From Streptomyces sp. NRRL S-118 (GTDB lineage Bacteria; Actinomycetota; Actinomycetes; Streptomycetales; Streptomycetaceae), in contig NZ_KL591025.1 in assembly GCF_000716335.1 (NCBI RefSeq), positions 380 through 61,111 on the forward strand: a DNA stretch of 60,732 bases, in the 5' to 3' direction. This document shows positions 1 to 7,965 of this stretch, one piece after another; within the stretch, counting starts at the first letter, position 1; the number at the start of each line of letters is the position of its first letter. The position numbers and the translations under genes were made by a program. The notes under the pieces are model-generated. The model saw only the letters and a list, made by a program, of their open reading frames with translations. It did not search any database and was not told the origin of the DNA.

Positions 1-1
1 G

Positions 2-358
2 GTCAAGATCGCCGTCACCAACACGGTGAAGACGACGACCAACGTCCTGGTCAACATCCTCAACTCGGGAGCATCGCCGGCGGTCAAGGTGACGGCTACG
101 AATGTCGTGAAGACGACGACCGAAATCCTGGTGTCCGCGCTGAAGCCCGGCACGAAGCCGGCGCAGCAGACGGCGGCGACCAACTTCGCCAAGCAGGTGA
201 ACGACACGCTGAAGGTGTCCCAGAACCCGAACGCCGCCGCTGCTCAGCGGACCGCGGCGACCCAGAAGCTCTCCCAGTGGGAGGACTCGCTTCCGAAGTG
301 CCTGCAGCAGAACCCGTTCGACCAGTGCGTGAACACCGCTGCGAACACTGGTGAGTGA
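2..358 (+). CDS. C-terminal part of a repeat protein (5' end outside window)
   Basis: The frame is open from the first bases, so this is the tail of a longer gene. The visible ~118 residues are rich in Thr, Ala, Asn, Lys and Val and contain a loose ~30-residue repeat of the form T-N-x-V/A-K, followed by L/V-rich helices. The C-terminus carries two cysteines (in PKCLQQ and DQCVN). The composition suggests a helical, probably exported or surface protein, but no signal peptide can be seen because the start is missing. I do not recognise the family. A very strong hairpin follows 72 bp downstream. Confidence 0.6.
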   Translation, partial: VKIAVTNTVKTTTNVLVNILNSGASPAVKVTATNVVKTTTEILVSALKPGTKPAQQTAATNFAKQVNDTLKVSQNPNAAAAQRTAATQKLSQWEDSLPKCLQQNPFDQCVNTAANTGE

Positions 359-430
359 AGACTGAACAACCTCGTGCTCCGGGCAGGCCTCGACAGCAGA
401 CTCCGAGGCAGGGTTGTGAGCCGGTGACCC

Positions 431-484
431 GGGAGCGGCCTTCGTGCAGCGCGCCAGTAAGGGCGCTGCACGAAGGCCGCTCCC
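431..484. terminator. 22-bp perfect inverted repeat, bidirectional terminator
   Basis: Arms at 431-452 and 463-484 are perfectly complementary over 22 bp, with a 10-nt loop (453-462). It lies between the convergent ends of the repeat protein (+, stop at 358) and the streptomycin phosphotransferase gene (-, stop at 579), the expected place for a shared terminator. There is no T-run, as is common in Streptomyces. Confidence 0.8.
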
Positions 485-578
485 TCACGGGTGCCGTCGA
501 ACACTCGAGCCACGTGCGGGGGTACCGGTCGACCGGGGTGCGATCCGAGCGGTCCCCCGTCAGACCCGGCAGCCCCGG

Positions 579-1400
579 TCAGCCCCAGGTGAGCGGGTCG
601 AGGTGGAGGTAGAAGCGCAGGCGGTCGTGGTCGAGGCTGATGCCGTACCTCTCGGCGAATGCCGCGTCCGCGGCCCGTGCCTGTGCCTCGTCCGTCCATG
701 TCTCGCGCGCCTGGGCGAGCAACAGCGCGAGGTCGGCGTAGCGGTCGGCCGGCCCGAGGCGGCCCAGGTCGATGAAGCCGGACACATCCAGGGTCCGCGG
801 GTCGAGAATGATGTTGGGCAGACACAGGTCCCCGTGACAGACGACCATGTCGGCGGCCTCCTGCTCCCGTCGCCGGGGGACCTGCGGGGTGAGCCGGGCG
901 AGCAACTCCGCTGCGGGCGTGTGCTGCTGCTCGGCGGGGAGGAATTCCGGGTTCACGGCGTCACGGGAGACGACGTCGCGGGCCACGGCGACCATGGCGT
1001 CCAGGCCACGGCGGAACGGGCACTCCGACACCGGCACCTCATGCAGCCGACGGACCGCGTCCGCGATGCTGTCCCAGGCGGTGCGCAGCTCGGCGGCGGG
1101 CACCTGATCGGCCGGCACGCCGGGGACGGCACTGGTCACCAGACAGGCACCCGCGTCACCGGAGTGCCAGGCGAGCACCCGCGGCCCCGGCACGCCCTGT
1201 GCGCCGAGCCATGCGACCCGGTCGCACTCGGCCTGCAGGCCGGCCGCGTCCGCGGGGGGCACGCACTTGGCGTAGCGAGTGGCGTCGGCGCTGCGGAACA
1301 CGGCGGCTCCGGACTCGCCCGCCGTGACAGGCAGCCAGTCGCCACCCTCTGCACCGAGCGGCACCGGCCACGAGGTCTGCGGGGCGTAACGATCACTCAT
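579..1400 (-). CDS. Aminoglycoside 3''-O-phosphotransferase, APH(3'')-I family
   Basis: A 273-residue aminoglycoside phosphotransferase that would inactivate streptomycin by ATP-dependent phosphorylation of the 3''-hydroxyl, in the cytoplasm. The N-terminus has the VTAGESGAAVFRS type loop and YAKC (nucleotide-binding lysine). The catalytic loop is VVCHGDLCLPN (Brenner HGDxxxxN), followed by the metal-binding FIDLGRLG and a C-terminal FYLHLDPLTWG, all hallmarks recalled from Streptomyces griseus APH(3'')-Ia and plasmid StrA. Length matches the family. The ATG at 1400 was chosen because the 98 codons upstream in frame are low-complexity and unlike the family. No streptomycin biosynthesis genes are nearby, so it is a stand-alone intrinsic resistance gene. 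Confidence 0.88.
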   Translation of the reverse strand: MSDRYAPQTSWPVPLGAEGGDWLPVTAGESGAAVFRSADATRYAKCVPPADAAGLQAECDRVAWLGAQGVPGPRVLAWHSGDAGACLVTSAVPGVPADQVPAAELRTAWDSIADAVRRLHEVPVSECPFRRGLDAMVAVARDVVSRDAVNPEFLPAEQQHTPAAELLARLTPQVPRRREQEAADMVVCHGDLCLPNIILDPRTLDVSGFIDLGRLGPADRYADLALLLAQARETWTDEAQARAADAAFAERYGISLDHDRLRFYLHLDPLTWG

Positions 1401-1608
1401 GACGGCCACTCCAGCCAGCCCGGCATCATGGCCCCCCTGTGCGAGCGCGTGCTCGAACCCCGGCGTACACCGTGCACCGGCTCTGCGGCGGGCCTGCACG
1501 AGGTGCGAACCGCGGGCGGGGCCACGGGCGCGGACACGGGTCGGCGCCCGGCACGGTGTCGGGGCGGACCGGGGCGCGGCCCCCGGCTCTCCGGTCGGCC
1601 CGAACGGC

Positions 1609-1983
1609 TCAGAGGCATACGTGGTACGCCTTGCGCAGCGTCTCGTGCACCGTCCACGTCGTCCGGTCGCCTGCGCGCAGGACGCCCGCGTCACCCGGCC
1701 CGATCTGCAGGGTGTCCCCGCCCTCGACCTCCACGGTGGCGCGCCCGCTGACGACGACGAACAACTCGTTCGCTTCGGTGTCCGTCACCACGCCGGGGGT
1801 CATCTGCCAGATGCCCCGGACCTGCGTGCCGTCCGCGGACTCCCAGAGCACCTTGCCGGTCACCACCGGATCACCGGAGACGATCTGCTCCGGATCCAGC
1901 GGTTCGGGCTCCAACTCGGCATCCGGGATGTGCACCACGAAGGAGGCCCTGCCGTCCGTCGTCTGCGTCGCCATGTGCGTCAT
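1609..1983 (-). CDS. Small cupin-domain protein
   Basis: About 124 residues forming one cupin barrel of the ureidoglycine-aminohydrolase-like (DUF861) kind. The core runs through VLWESADGTQVRGIWQM, a central TEANELFVVVSGRATVEVEG and the glycine turn IGPGDAGVLRAGDRTTW. Such proteins are cytoplasmic small-molecule binders or enzymes of unknown substrate. Two close ATG codons (1983 and 1974) are possible; neither has a clear Shine-Dalgarno. Transcribed in the same direction as the phosphotransferase gene, with a 208-bp gap. Confidence 0.75.
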   Translation of the reverse strand: MTHMATQTTDGRASFVVHIPDAELEPEPLDPEQIVSGDPVVTGKVLWESADGTQVRGIWQMTPGVVTDTEANELFVVVSGRATVEVEGGDTLQIGPGDAGVLRAGDRTTWTVHETLRKAYHVCL

Positions 1984-2284
1984 GGGCACCGACTGTACGC
2001 ACCGAGGAGTCCGCACGACCCGGCAGGGGCCTCACCCTTCTGGAAGCGGCCGTTCGCAGTGGCGGGGGCGTCCGCACCGAGGTGGTCCACCGCGGGCTGA
2101 GCACGCCCCGGCTCACCCGGCCGTCGCGGCAGCATCACGGCCGTCGGGGTCCTGCCGCCCCCCGGCCGCCCGTGGTGGTGCATGCGATGGGGTGTTCGGT
2201 CAGGCCCGCGCACCCTCGGCCAGTGCGGACACGTCGGCCCGGTCGTTCCACGCCGAGTGGGCACCGGGTGCGGGACGGACGGGC

Positions 2285-3073
2285 TCAACCCGCAGTGACA
2301 TCACCCCGGTCGGGCGCCACGTCACCCACGTCCGCGCGGGTGGTGAGGCGTCCACGGGCCGCGAGGCGGGCGAGGCGCCGTCCTTCCCGGGCCGCCCAGC
2401 GTCGTACGCGGTCCGGGTCGAGCGGCGTGCCGTGGCCCACGTGGAGGCGGGTGGGGTCGAGGGCGAGCATCTCCCGCAGGCTGGCGAGGTTGCCGAGCGG
2501 GTCGTCATGGAAAGGCGGGTTGGCCGGCCTCCCCCGGATGAGGCCCATGAAGGAGTTGGCCACCAGGTCTCCGGCGACGAGGTCGCCGGTGTCGGTGAGG
2601 ACGGAGACGGAACCGGCGGTGTGCCCGGGGGTGGGCATGATGCGGGCGTCGAGCCCGAAGTCGTCGAGGCTCGTCTCGCCCCGCACCAGGATGTCGGGTT
2701 CCAGGGGCTCGACCTGGACGTGCAGGTTCCTGTTGCGGGCCATGAGGCGGCCCATGGGTCCCGTGGGCAGGTAGGGCGTGCGCACCCGGCCGGTGCGATA
2801 GGGCTCGAGGTCGGCGATGTGACCGGCGACGGGAGCTCCGGTGAGCCGGTGGAGCTCGGCGGCGGAGCCGAAGTGGTCGAGGTGGCCGTGGGTGATGACG
2901 ATCAGCGCGATGTCCGCGGGGTCCACGCCGAGCGCGGTGACGCGCTCGTGGATCCTGCGGGCACTGCCCGGCATCCCGGCGTCGACGATGACGGGACGCC
3001 GGCCCAGCAGCAGGTACGCGTTGACGGCGTGCCGGCCGAGGACGGGAAGGGGAACGACCTTGGTGCGGGGCAT
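2285..3073 (-). CDS. MBL-fold metallo-hydrolase
   Basis: A 262-residue metallo-beta-lactamase-fold hydrolase. The zinc motif THGHLDH (HxHxDH) is at residues 61-67, the third ligand histidine at about 151 (TPGHTAGS) and the bridging Asp near 169 (VAGDLVAN). The HVGHGTPLDPDRV end is typical of glyoxalase II- or AHL-lactonase-like members; the substrate is unknown. The ATG at 3073 is preceded by GAGGAG at a good distance, excluding the 28 extra upstream codons. The C-terminal tail (~25 residues, Arg/Asp-rich) is not part of the fold. Confidence 0.85.
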   Translation of the reverse strand: MPRTKVVPLPVLGRHAVNAYLLLGRRPVIVDAGMPGSARRIHERVTALGVDPADIALIVITHGHLDHFGSAAELHRLTGAPVAGHIADLEPYRTGRVRTPYLPTGPMGRLMARNRNLHVQVEPLEPDILVRGETSLDDFGLDARIMPTPGHTAGSVSVLTDTGDLVAGDLVANSFMGLIRGRPANPPFHDDPLGNLASLREMLALDPTRLHVGHGTPLDPDRVRRWAAREGRRLARLAARGRLTTRADVGDVAPDRGDVTAG

Positions 3074-3181
3074 CGCTTTCTCCTCGGTACAGGACGTGGT
3101 GGCTTCAGGGCAGGCCGGCTCGGGACACGGCACCGTGGGCGGGCCGTGTCCTTGCACTGACGGGGTGGGGCTCGGAATCGC

Positions 3182-4159
3182 CTAGCGGAAGCGGCGGCGG
3201 TATTCGGCGGGAGTGGTTGCCAGCCGGCGCTGGAACGACCGGTGCAGGGTCTTCACCGACCCCAGGCCGCTGGCGGCGGCCACCTCCGGGAGACCGAGGT
3301 CGGATTCCTCCAGCAGCCGGCGGGCCGCCTCCAGGCGCGCGGTCTCGACGTACGAGGCGGGGGTGGCGCCCGTACGCTTCGTGAACAGCCGCGAGAAGTG
3401 GCGAGGGCTCAGGTTGACCCGTGCGGCGAGGGCCTCGGCGGACAGGTCCTCGCGGGGATGCTCGCCGATCCAGCGGCACAGCGCTTCCATCGGGTCGTCG
3501 GGACCCGGCCTTACGGAGAGCGGCACGCTGAACTGGCTCTGCCCGCCGGATCGCTTCACGTACATGACCATCATGCGCGCGGTGGCGAGCGCGATGGCGT
3601 GACCGTGGTCCTCCGCGACCATCGCCAGGGCCATGTCCATGCCCGCGGTGACTCCGGCGCAGGTCCACACCCGCCCGGACCGGACGAAGATGGGATCGGG
3701 ATCGACGCCGACCTCCGGATGGTCGGCGGCCAGCTGCCCGGCGGTGAGCCAGTGGGTGGTGGCCCGCAGGCCGGTCAGCAGTCCGGCTGCGGCGAGCAGG
3801 TGCGCGCCGGCGCAGATGGAGCCGACCCTGCGGGCCTGGTGGCCGCCGCGGCGCAACCACGTGCTGACGGTCTCGTCGACGACCGCCTCGACCTTGTCCC
3901 CGTCCCCGGTGATGGCACCGGACACGAGCAGGGTGTCGGTCCGGCCGTCCACTTCCGCCAGGGTCAGGTCGGACATCAGCCGGACACCGCTGGAGGTGAC
4001 CACCTCTCCCCCGGCGGGCGTCGCGATGTGCACCCGGTAGCCGGGCCGCTCCTGTCCCGCCACTCGGGATGCCACCGAGAACACTTCGGCGGGCCCCGTG
4101 ACGTCGAGCAGTTCGACGCCGGGGAACGCAACGATGACGACTGTTCGCGGTGCGGGCAT
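3182..4159 (-). CDS. GlxA-type transcriptional regulator (DJ-1/PfpI + AraC HTH)
   Basis: A 325-residue two-domain regulator. Residues ~1-190 form a DJ-1/PfpI amidotransferase-like sensor starting VVIVAFPGVELLDVTGPAEV, with the nucleophile-elbow-like SICAGAHLLAAAGLL. Residues ~215-320 form an AraC double HTH (VNLSPRHFSRLFTKRTG, then LPEVAAASGLGSVKTLHRSF). It probably activates a nearby catabolic or detoxification gene; the MBL gene 108 bp downstream, same strand, is the obvious candidate. The ATG at 4159 begins the PfpI fold. The 39 codons upstream are Pro/Gly-rich and unlikely to be translated. Confidence 0.88.
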   Translation of the reverse strand: MPAPRTVVIVAFPGVELLDVTGPAEVFSVASRVAGQERPGYRVHIATPAGGEVVTSSGVRLMSDLTLAEVDGRTDTLLVSGAITGDGDKVEAVVDETVSTWLRRGGHQARRVGSICAGAHLLAAAGLLTGLRATTHWLTAGQLAADHPEVGVDPDPIFVRSGRVWTCAGVTAGMDMALAMVAEDHGHAIALATARMMVMYVKRSGGQSQFSVPLSVRPGPDDPMEALCRWIGEHPREDLSAEALAARVNLSPRHFSRLFTKRTGATPASYVETARLEAARRLLEESDLGLPEVAAASGLGSVKTLHRSFQRRLATTPAEYRRRFR

Positions 4160-4240
4160 GCACCGATCATTCGCCCTCCCGGCCTGTGTCCGCAATGACG
4201 AGGTCGTCTCACATCCGGACACGGGCCCGCCGGCCGCCGG

Positions 4241-4270
4241 CCTCGGCGGTTCCGGCCTCGGCGGTTCCGG
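4241..4270. repeat. 15-bp tandem repeat, two copies
   Basis: Two perfect copies of CCTCGGCGGTTCCGG (4241-4255, 4256-4270), followed by CCTC of a third. They lie just upstream of the GlxA-type gene. Confidence 0.7.
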
Positions 4271-4309
4271 CCTCAAGGGCTCATGAGGGGAGGGCCGGCG
4301 CCGCAGCGC

Positions 4310-5017
4310 TCACCCCACGATGTGCCGCAAGTAGGACTGCGGGTCGGCGAGGTAGCGGCGCCAGTGGTCGACCAGGGCCAGCTCTTTCCAGGCGACCCGG
4401 CGCATGCCGTGCTCGCCCACCTCGATGATGTCGGCGCCGGGCAGGGCGGTGAGCAGCGGCGAGTGGGTGGCGCAGATCACCTGGCCGCCGTTCTTGACCA
4501 GTTGGTCGATGTGGCCGAGCAGCTCCAGGCAGGAGGCGAAGGACAGCGCGGCTTCGGGCTCGTCCATCACATAGAGCCCCGGCTGGAGGAACTTGCCCCG
4601 GAAGGCGGCGAGGAAGCCCTCCCCATGACTCACGCTGTCCGGTGCGAAACCTTCGCGGTCCAGGGCGTCCAGCGCGGTCTCGGCCCGCAGGAAGAACCCC
4701 TTGCGGGCCGACCAGCTGCCGAGCATGCGCCGCCCCCGCGGGGCCGCCTCGAAGCGGATCCACTGCCCCAGTGCGGACTTGGGGCGATGACTCGCGTAAC
4801 GCCAGTCGTGCGAGCCGCCCCAGGAGTCGAGGCCGAAGCCCTCCGCGAGCGCCTCCACGAGGGTGGACTTGCCCGAGCCGTTCTCACCTACGAGAAAGGT
4901 CACCGGTGCCGTGAAGCTCAGGCCGTCCTCCGACAGCGCCCGGACACAGGGGACCGACCAGGGCCATTCCTCCGGTGCGCAGGAAGGCGCGTGTGCGTAC
5001 GCGCGTTCGATGATCAC
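4310..5017 (-). CDS. Stand-alone ABC-type AAA ATPase
   Basis: A 235-residue soluble ATPase with the ABC/SMC-like layout: Walker A GENGSGKST at residues 44-52, a signature-like SHGEG at ~130-134, Walker B LYVMDEPEAAL with D152/E153, and the switch histidine in CATHSPLL (H185). No membrane segment or transporter partner is adjacent. Single-gene ATPases of this type are common in Streptomyces and of unknown role; related forms occur in phage-defence modules, but nothing here pairs with it. It is divergent from padR, with 75 bp between the starts. Confidence 0.85.
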   Translation of the reverse strand: MIIERAYAHAPSCAPEEWPWSVPCVRALSEDGLSFTAPVTFLVGENGSGKSTLVEALAEGFGLDSWGGSHDWRYASHRPKSALGQWIRFEAAPRGRRMLGSWSARKGFFLRAETALDALDREGFAPDSVSHGEGFLAAFRGKFLQPGLYVMDEPEAALSFASCLELLGHIDQLVKNGGQVICATHSPLLTALPGADIIEVGEHGMRRVAWKELALVDHWRRYLADPQSYLRHIVG

Positions 5018-5054
5018 CGGTCGAGCTTCTCATACGCGCAACCCGCCATCACAA

Positions 5055-5084
5055 ATGACACTAGTGTGCGGCGCACAGTATCGT
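5055..5084 (+). promoter_or_regulatory. padR promoter with overlapping palindromic operators
   Basis: -35 ATGACA (5055-5060), 18-bp spacer, -10 TATCGT (5079-5084). The ATG at 5093 is only 8 nt past the -10, so the mRNA is probably leaderless. The perfect palindrome ACACTAGTGT (5058-5067) overlaps the -35, and TGTGC-N3-GCACA (5065-5077) fills the spacer. This arrangement predicts repression by PadR itself. Confidence 0.65.
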
Positions 5085-5092
5085 GTGACCTC

Positions 5093-5431
5093 ATGGCCGC
5101 TGAAGAGCTGATCGCCGCCCAAGCCCAGGAGCTGCGCCGTGGCACGGTCGTCCTGGCCTGCCTGACGCTCCTGGAGGAACCGCAGTACGGCTACGCACTG
5201 CTGGAGACGCTGGGAGACGCCGGTATCGCGGTGGACGGCAACACTCTCTATCCACTGCTGCGCCGGCTGGAGAAGCAGGGGCTGCTCATCAGCGAGTGGA
5301 ACACCGACGAGTCCAGGCCGCGCAAGTTCTACCGGGTCAGTCCGGAAGGCGCCCGGGTGTGCGCGGGACTGACGCGCGAGTGGCGGGACCTCGTCGACTC
5401 GCTCTCACGCCTGACCAAGGGGGACCGTTGA
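5093..5431 (+). CDS. PadR-family transcriptional regulator
   Basis: A 112-residue winged-helix repressor. The PadR core is clear: RRGTVVLACLTLLEEPQYGY, then NTLYPLLRRLEKQGLL and the wing SRPRKFYRVSPEG. It starts at the ATG at 5093, right after a promoter-like element carrying palindromes. Its stop overlaps the TTG start of the downstream membrane protein, a common PadR-plus-HAAS/permease-prefix pairing in which the regulator controls its own membrane partner. The longer upstream open frame (from 4283) is a shadow of the ATPase gene. Confidence 0.9.
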   Translation: MAAEELIAAQAQELRRGTVVLACLTLLEEPQYGYALLETLGDAGIAVDGNTLYPLLRRLEKQGLLISEWNTDESRPRKFYRVSPEGARVCAGLTREWRDLVDSLSRLTKGDR

Positions 5432-6468
5432 GCACATCACGTACATCACGTACATCACGTACATCACGCATATCGAGGGCATCCACAACATCGAGCCCTC
5501 CGGCCACTTCGAACGTGTCGAGCCTGTCCGGCGCCGGAACACTGGCCGACCGCTATGTCGACGAGGTCGTCCGGCACGTACCGGCCGGCCAGCGCGACGA
5601 CGTCGCGGACGAGTTGCGGGCAACGATCGCCGACACCGTCGAGGCCCGGGGAACGGCCGACCAGGAGGCGGCCGAACGCGCGGTGCTCACCGAACTGGGG
5701 GACCCGCTCCGGCTCGCCGCCCGGTACGCCGACCGCCCGCTCGCCCTGATCGGGCCCGCGTTCTATCCGGCGTACAAACGGCTACTGGTGCTGCTGCTGT
5801 CCACCGCGCTGCCCGTCGTGATGGCCGTGACCATGGGGCTCGACGTCCTCGACGGGAAGGGCCTGGGCGAAGTGATCGGCAGCGGTGTCGAGACGGCCCT
5901 CACCGTCGGAGCGCAGGTGATCGCCTGGCTGACCGTGATCTTCGCCGTGGCCGAGCGGTCCGGCAAGCGGGTCGAAGCGGTCGGCCGGGAGTGGACTCCC
6001 GACGACCTGCCCGAGCGCCGGGCGCCGCAGAGGCGCTGCACTGCGGCCTACGCCGGGGTGGCGTGGCACGCGCTGCTGCTCGCCCTGGTCGTCTGGCAGC
6101 ACACCGCGAAGCCGTACCGCACCGCCGGCGGCGAACGCCTGGAGGTGCTCCACCCGGGCCTGTGGTCCGGCTGGATGTGGCCGGTCCTCGCGGGGCTCAC
6201 CGGGCTCGTGGTGCTCGGCGTGATCCGGGCGATGCACCCGTGGACGTTGCGCCTCGCCGCGTGGAGCGCCGCCGTGGAGGCCCTGTTCGCACTGCCGCTG
6301 GCATGGATCCTCCACCGGCAGGAGTTCTTCAACCCGGCCTTGCTGGAGTCCGTCAACGGCTCCTGGCAGACGCCGGACGCGTTCTACACCGCGGCGGCGC
6401 TGGGCGTGCTGGCGGTGGGCGTCGGCGAGACGGCGAAGCACTTCCGCGCAGCACGAGGCACGAGGTGA
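5428..6468 (+). CDS. Membrane protein with HAAS/permease-prefix domain
   Basis: A ~346-residue membrane protein translationally coupled to padR (its TTG start overlaps the padR stop TGA). Residues ~35-100 form a helical HAAS/permease-prefix domain (ADRYVDEVVRHVPAGQRDDV, then VLTELGDPLRLAARYADRP). The rest holds about six hydrophobic segments (e.g. LLVLLLSTALPVVMAVTMGL, VLAGLTGLVVLGVI). Such proteins are PadR-controlled membrane partners of unknown activity. The extreme N-terminus encodes TSR repeats from a 9-bp tandem repeat, so the true start could be further in. Confidence 0.8.
   Translation: MSTSRTSRTSRTSRISRASTTSSPPATSNVSSLSGAGTLADRYVDEVVRHVPAGQRDDVADELRATIADTVEARGTADQEAAERAVLTELGDPLRLAARYADRPLALIGPAFYPAYKRLLVLLLSTALPVVMAVTMGLDVLDGKGLGEVIGSGVETALTVGAQVIAWLTVIFAVAERSGKRVEAVGREWTPDDLPERRAPQRRCTAAYAGVAWHALLLALVVWQHTAKPYRTAGGERLEVLHPGLWSGWMWPVLAGLTGLVVLGVIRAMHPWTLRLAAWSAAVEALFALPLAWILHRQEFFNPALLESVNGSWQTPDAFYTAAALGVLAVGVGETAKHFRAARGTR
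5434..5468 (+). repeat. 9-bp tandem repeat encoding Thr-Ser-Arg
   Basis: The unit ACATCACGT is repeated three times perfectly, plus eight bases of a fourth copy, immediately after the TTG start. The repeat stays in frame, so slippage would change the N-terminal length in steps of three residues. Confidence 0.85.
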
Positions 6469-6496
6469 CGCGAAGCCGTGGAGGGCCCGGCCCTTC

Positions 6497-7480
6497 TCAG
6501 CGGGGCTTGTTGTCGGCGTACTCGGTCAGCAGCGCGAATCCCTGCCGGTCGACCGACGCGGTGCCGGCCGCGAGGACGACGACACCGGTTCCGGCCACGC
6601 GGTCGAGCCCCAGCCAGGACCGGAAACCGCCCGTACCGCCGTTGTGCCAGGTGATCGGGCGGCCCTTCATGGGGATGGTGAGCCACGCGGCGCCGATGCG
6701 GGCGCCCGCGCCGAAAGGGGCGGCCGGATCGAGCGCGGCGACGCCCGGGGCGGTGCCGTCGAGCAGCGCCGCCGTGAGACGGGCCATGCTGGTGATGGAC
6801 GCGCGGATGCCACCGGCCGGCCCGAGCGCCTCGCCGGTCCATGGCTGCCGCAACCGTCCTCGGCGGCTGGTTCCGGTGAGCGCCCCGGGCCGGAGCTGGT
6901 CGGCCGATGCCGGGGCGTAGAAGGGGTCGAGCCCCAGCGGGGTGGCGATGCGCCGGTGGAGCAGCTCGGGGTACGTCGTCGCGGCGGCGTGGGCGAGGGC
7001 GTGGCCGAGCAGTTCATACCCGAGGTTCGAGTAGCGGGGCCGCGGGCTGCCGAGCGGAACGTCCCGGGCCTGGTCGAGGAGCTGTCGGAGGTCCTCGCCG
7101 TAGGGATTCGTGCCGTGTCTCCACAGCGCGATGGTGCGCCGCCAGGGTTGCGCCGAGGCCGGCAGCCGGGGCAGGCCGGACCGGTGCGTGCTCAGGGACT
7201 GCAGCGTCACCTGTGCCGCGGGGGCGTCGCCGAGCGGCAGGAACTCGCCGAGGGTCGAGTCCGGCTTGATCTCCCCTCGTACGAGTGCGTCGGCGTACAG
7301 CAGGCCGGTGACCCCTTTGGAGATCGAGCCGATCTCGAAGTCGTCGTCGGGGTCGGTACCGCGTCCGGCCACGGTCGCGCCGCGAGGCGAGACCACGGCG
7401 GCGGCTGCCGGGACGCGCGGACCCAGCAGCTCGCGGAGCCTGGCGCCGAGCCGGTCGTCGCCATGGCTCGTGGCGTTCAT
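6497..7480 (-). CDS. Serine hydrolase, class C beta-lactamase/PBP4* family
   Basis: A 327-residue serine hydrolase with all three motifs: SxxK as SISK (S52, K55), YxN as YSN (Y150), and the third box HNG (H279-G281) in place of KTG. Members include esterases, D-aminopeptidases and class C-like beta-lactamases. No signal peptide is visible, so the protein is probably cytoplasmic, which argues against a true secreted beta-lactamase. The ATG at 7480 overlaps the stop of the small HTH gene (ATGA), so the two are translationally coupled. Confidence 0.87.
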   Translation of the reverse strand: MNATSHGDDRLGARLRELLGPRVPAAAAVVSPRGATVAGRGTDPDDDFEIGSISKGVTGLLYADALVRGEIKPDSTLGEFLPLGDAPAAQVTLQSLSTHRSGLPRLPASAQPWRRTIALWRHGTNPYGEDLRQLLDQARDVPLGSPRPRYSNLGYELLGHALAHAAATTYPELLHRRIATPLGLDPFYAPASADQLRPGALTGTSRRGRLRQPWTGEALGPAGGIRASITSMARLTAALLDGTAPGVAALDPAAPFGAGARIGAAWLTIPMKGRPITWHNGGTGGFRSWLGLDRVAGTGVVVLAAGTASVDRQGFALLTEYADNKPR

Positions 7481-7710
7481 GAGCGACCGCCGCGCAGGCC
7501 GCGACCACCGTGCTGCTTGTGGACCGCCTGCTTCGGGACGCCCATGGCGGCGGCGATCCGCGGCCCCGTGGCGTCGCGGTGGCGTGCGCGGACCACCAGG
7601 ACCTCGATGCGTTCCGTCTCGCCGCGCGGCGGCGCGACGGCTCCCGGGCCCACCAGCGGATCGTCGTCGGCCGTCGCCGTTGCCAGTGCGGTCAGCCGCT
7701 TGAGATCCAT
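7477..7710 (-). CDS. Small HTH DNA-binding protein
   Basis: A 77-residue basic protein with one helix-turn-helix near the C-terminus (TGPRIAAAMGVPKQAVHKQ), of the kind found in front of hydrolase genes in actinomycetes. It is translationally coupled to the serine hydrolase (4-bp overlap). A palindromic operator (GGTCAA-N6-TTGACC) lies immediately upstream of its start, so autorepression of the pair is likely. What signal it senses is unknown. Confidence 0.72.
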   Translation of the reverse strand: MDLKRLTALATATADDDPLVGPGAVAPPRGETERIEVLVVRARHRDATGPRIAAAMGVPKQAVHKQHGGRGLRGGRS

Positions 7711-7711
7711 G

Positions 7712-7758
7712 GGTCAACCGTAATTGACCAATCCATGGTGGATCAACGGAGGTTGACG
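7712..7758 (-). promoter_or_regulatory. Palindromic operator upstream of the HTH/hydrolase pair
   Basis: GGTCAA (7712-7717) and TTGACC (7724-7729) form an inverted repeat with a 6-bp centre, directly abutting the start codon at 7710. A second, looser pair (GATCAA, GGTTGAC) lies at 7741-7757. The 255 bp between this gene and the MarR gene hold no other supported feature. Confidence 0.55.
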
Positions 7759-7965
7759 GCCGAAGGTGTCCCAGGTGTTGCCGGACGAGGGGCTCAGGGC
7801 GGCGCCGAAGAGGCCGGCGCAGCGGGCGCAGTGACCATGGCGGCACCGAGGGCCGCCGTCGCGGGGCCAGCAGTCGTGACTGCCTCGCTGATGTGTTTCA
7901 TGCCTGGTCGACGATGCCCGGTGTGGAGGCGATCGGTCCCGGGCGTGCGGCGGCGGCCGGCCCTC

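Noticed and set aside
444..1751. 435-codon open frame on the plus strand
   Set aside because: Antisense to the APH(3'') gene and begins inside the 431-484 hairpin.
4310..5017. Lone ABC-type ATPase considered as part of a phage-defence system
   Set aside because: No nuclease, reverse transcriptase or other effector gene is adjacent, so defence cannot be inferred.
6497..7710. HTH + serine hydrolase considered as a BlaI/beta-lactamase resistance pair
   Set aside because: The HTH protein is not BlaI-like, and the hydrolase lacks a signal peptide and the KTG motif; a true secreted beta-lactamase is not supported.
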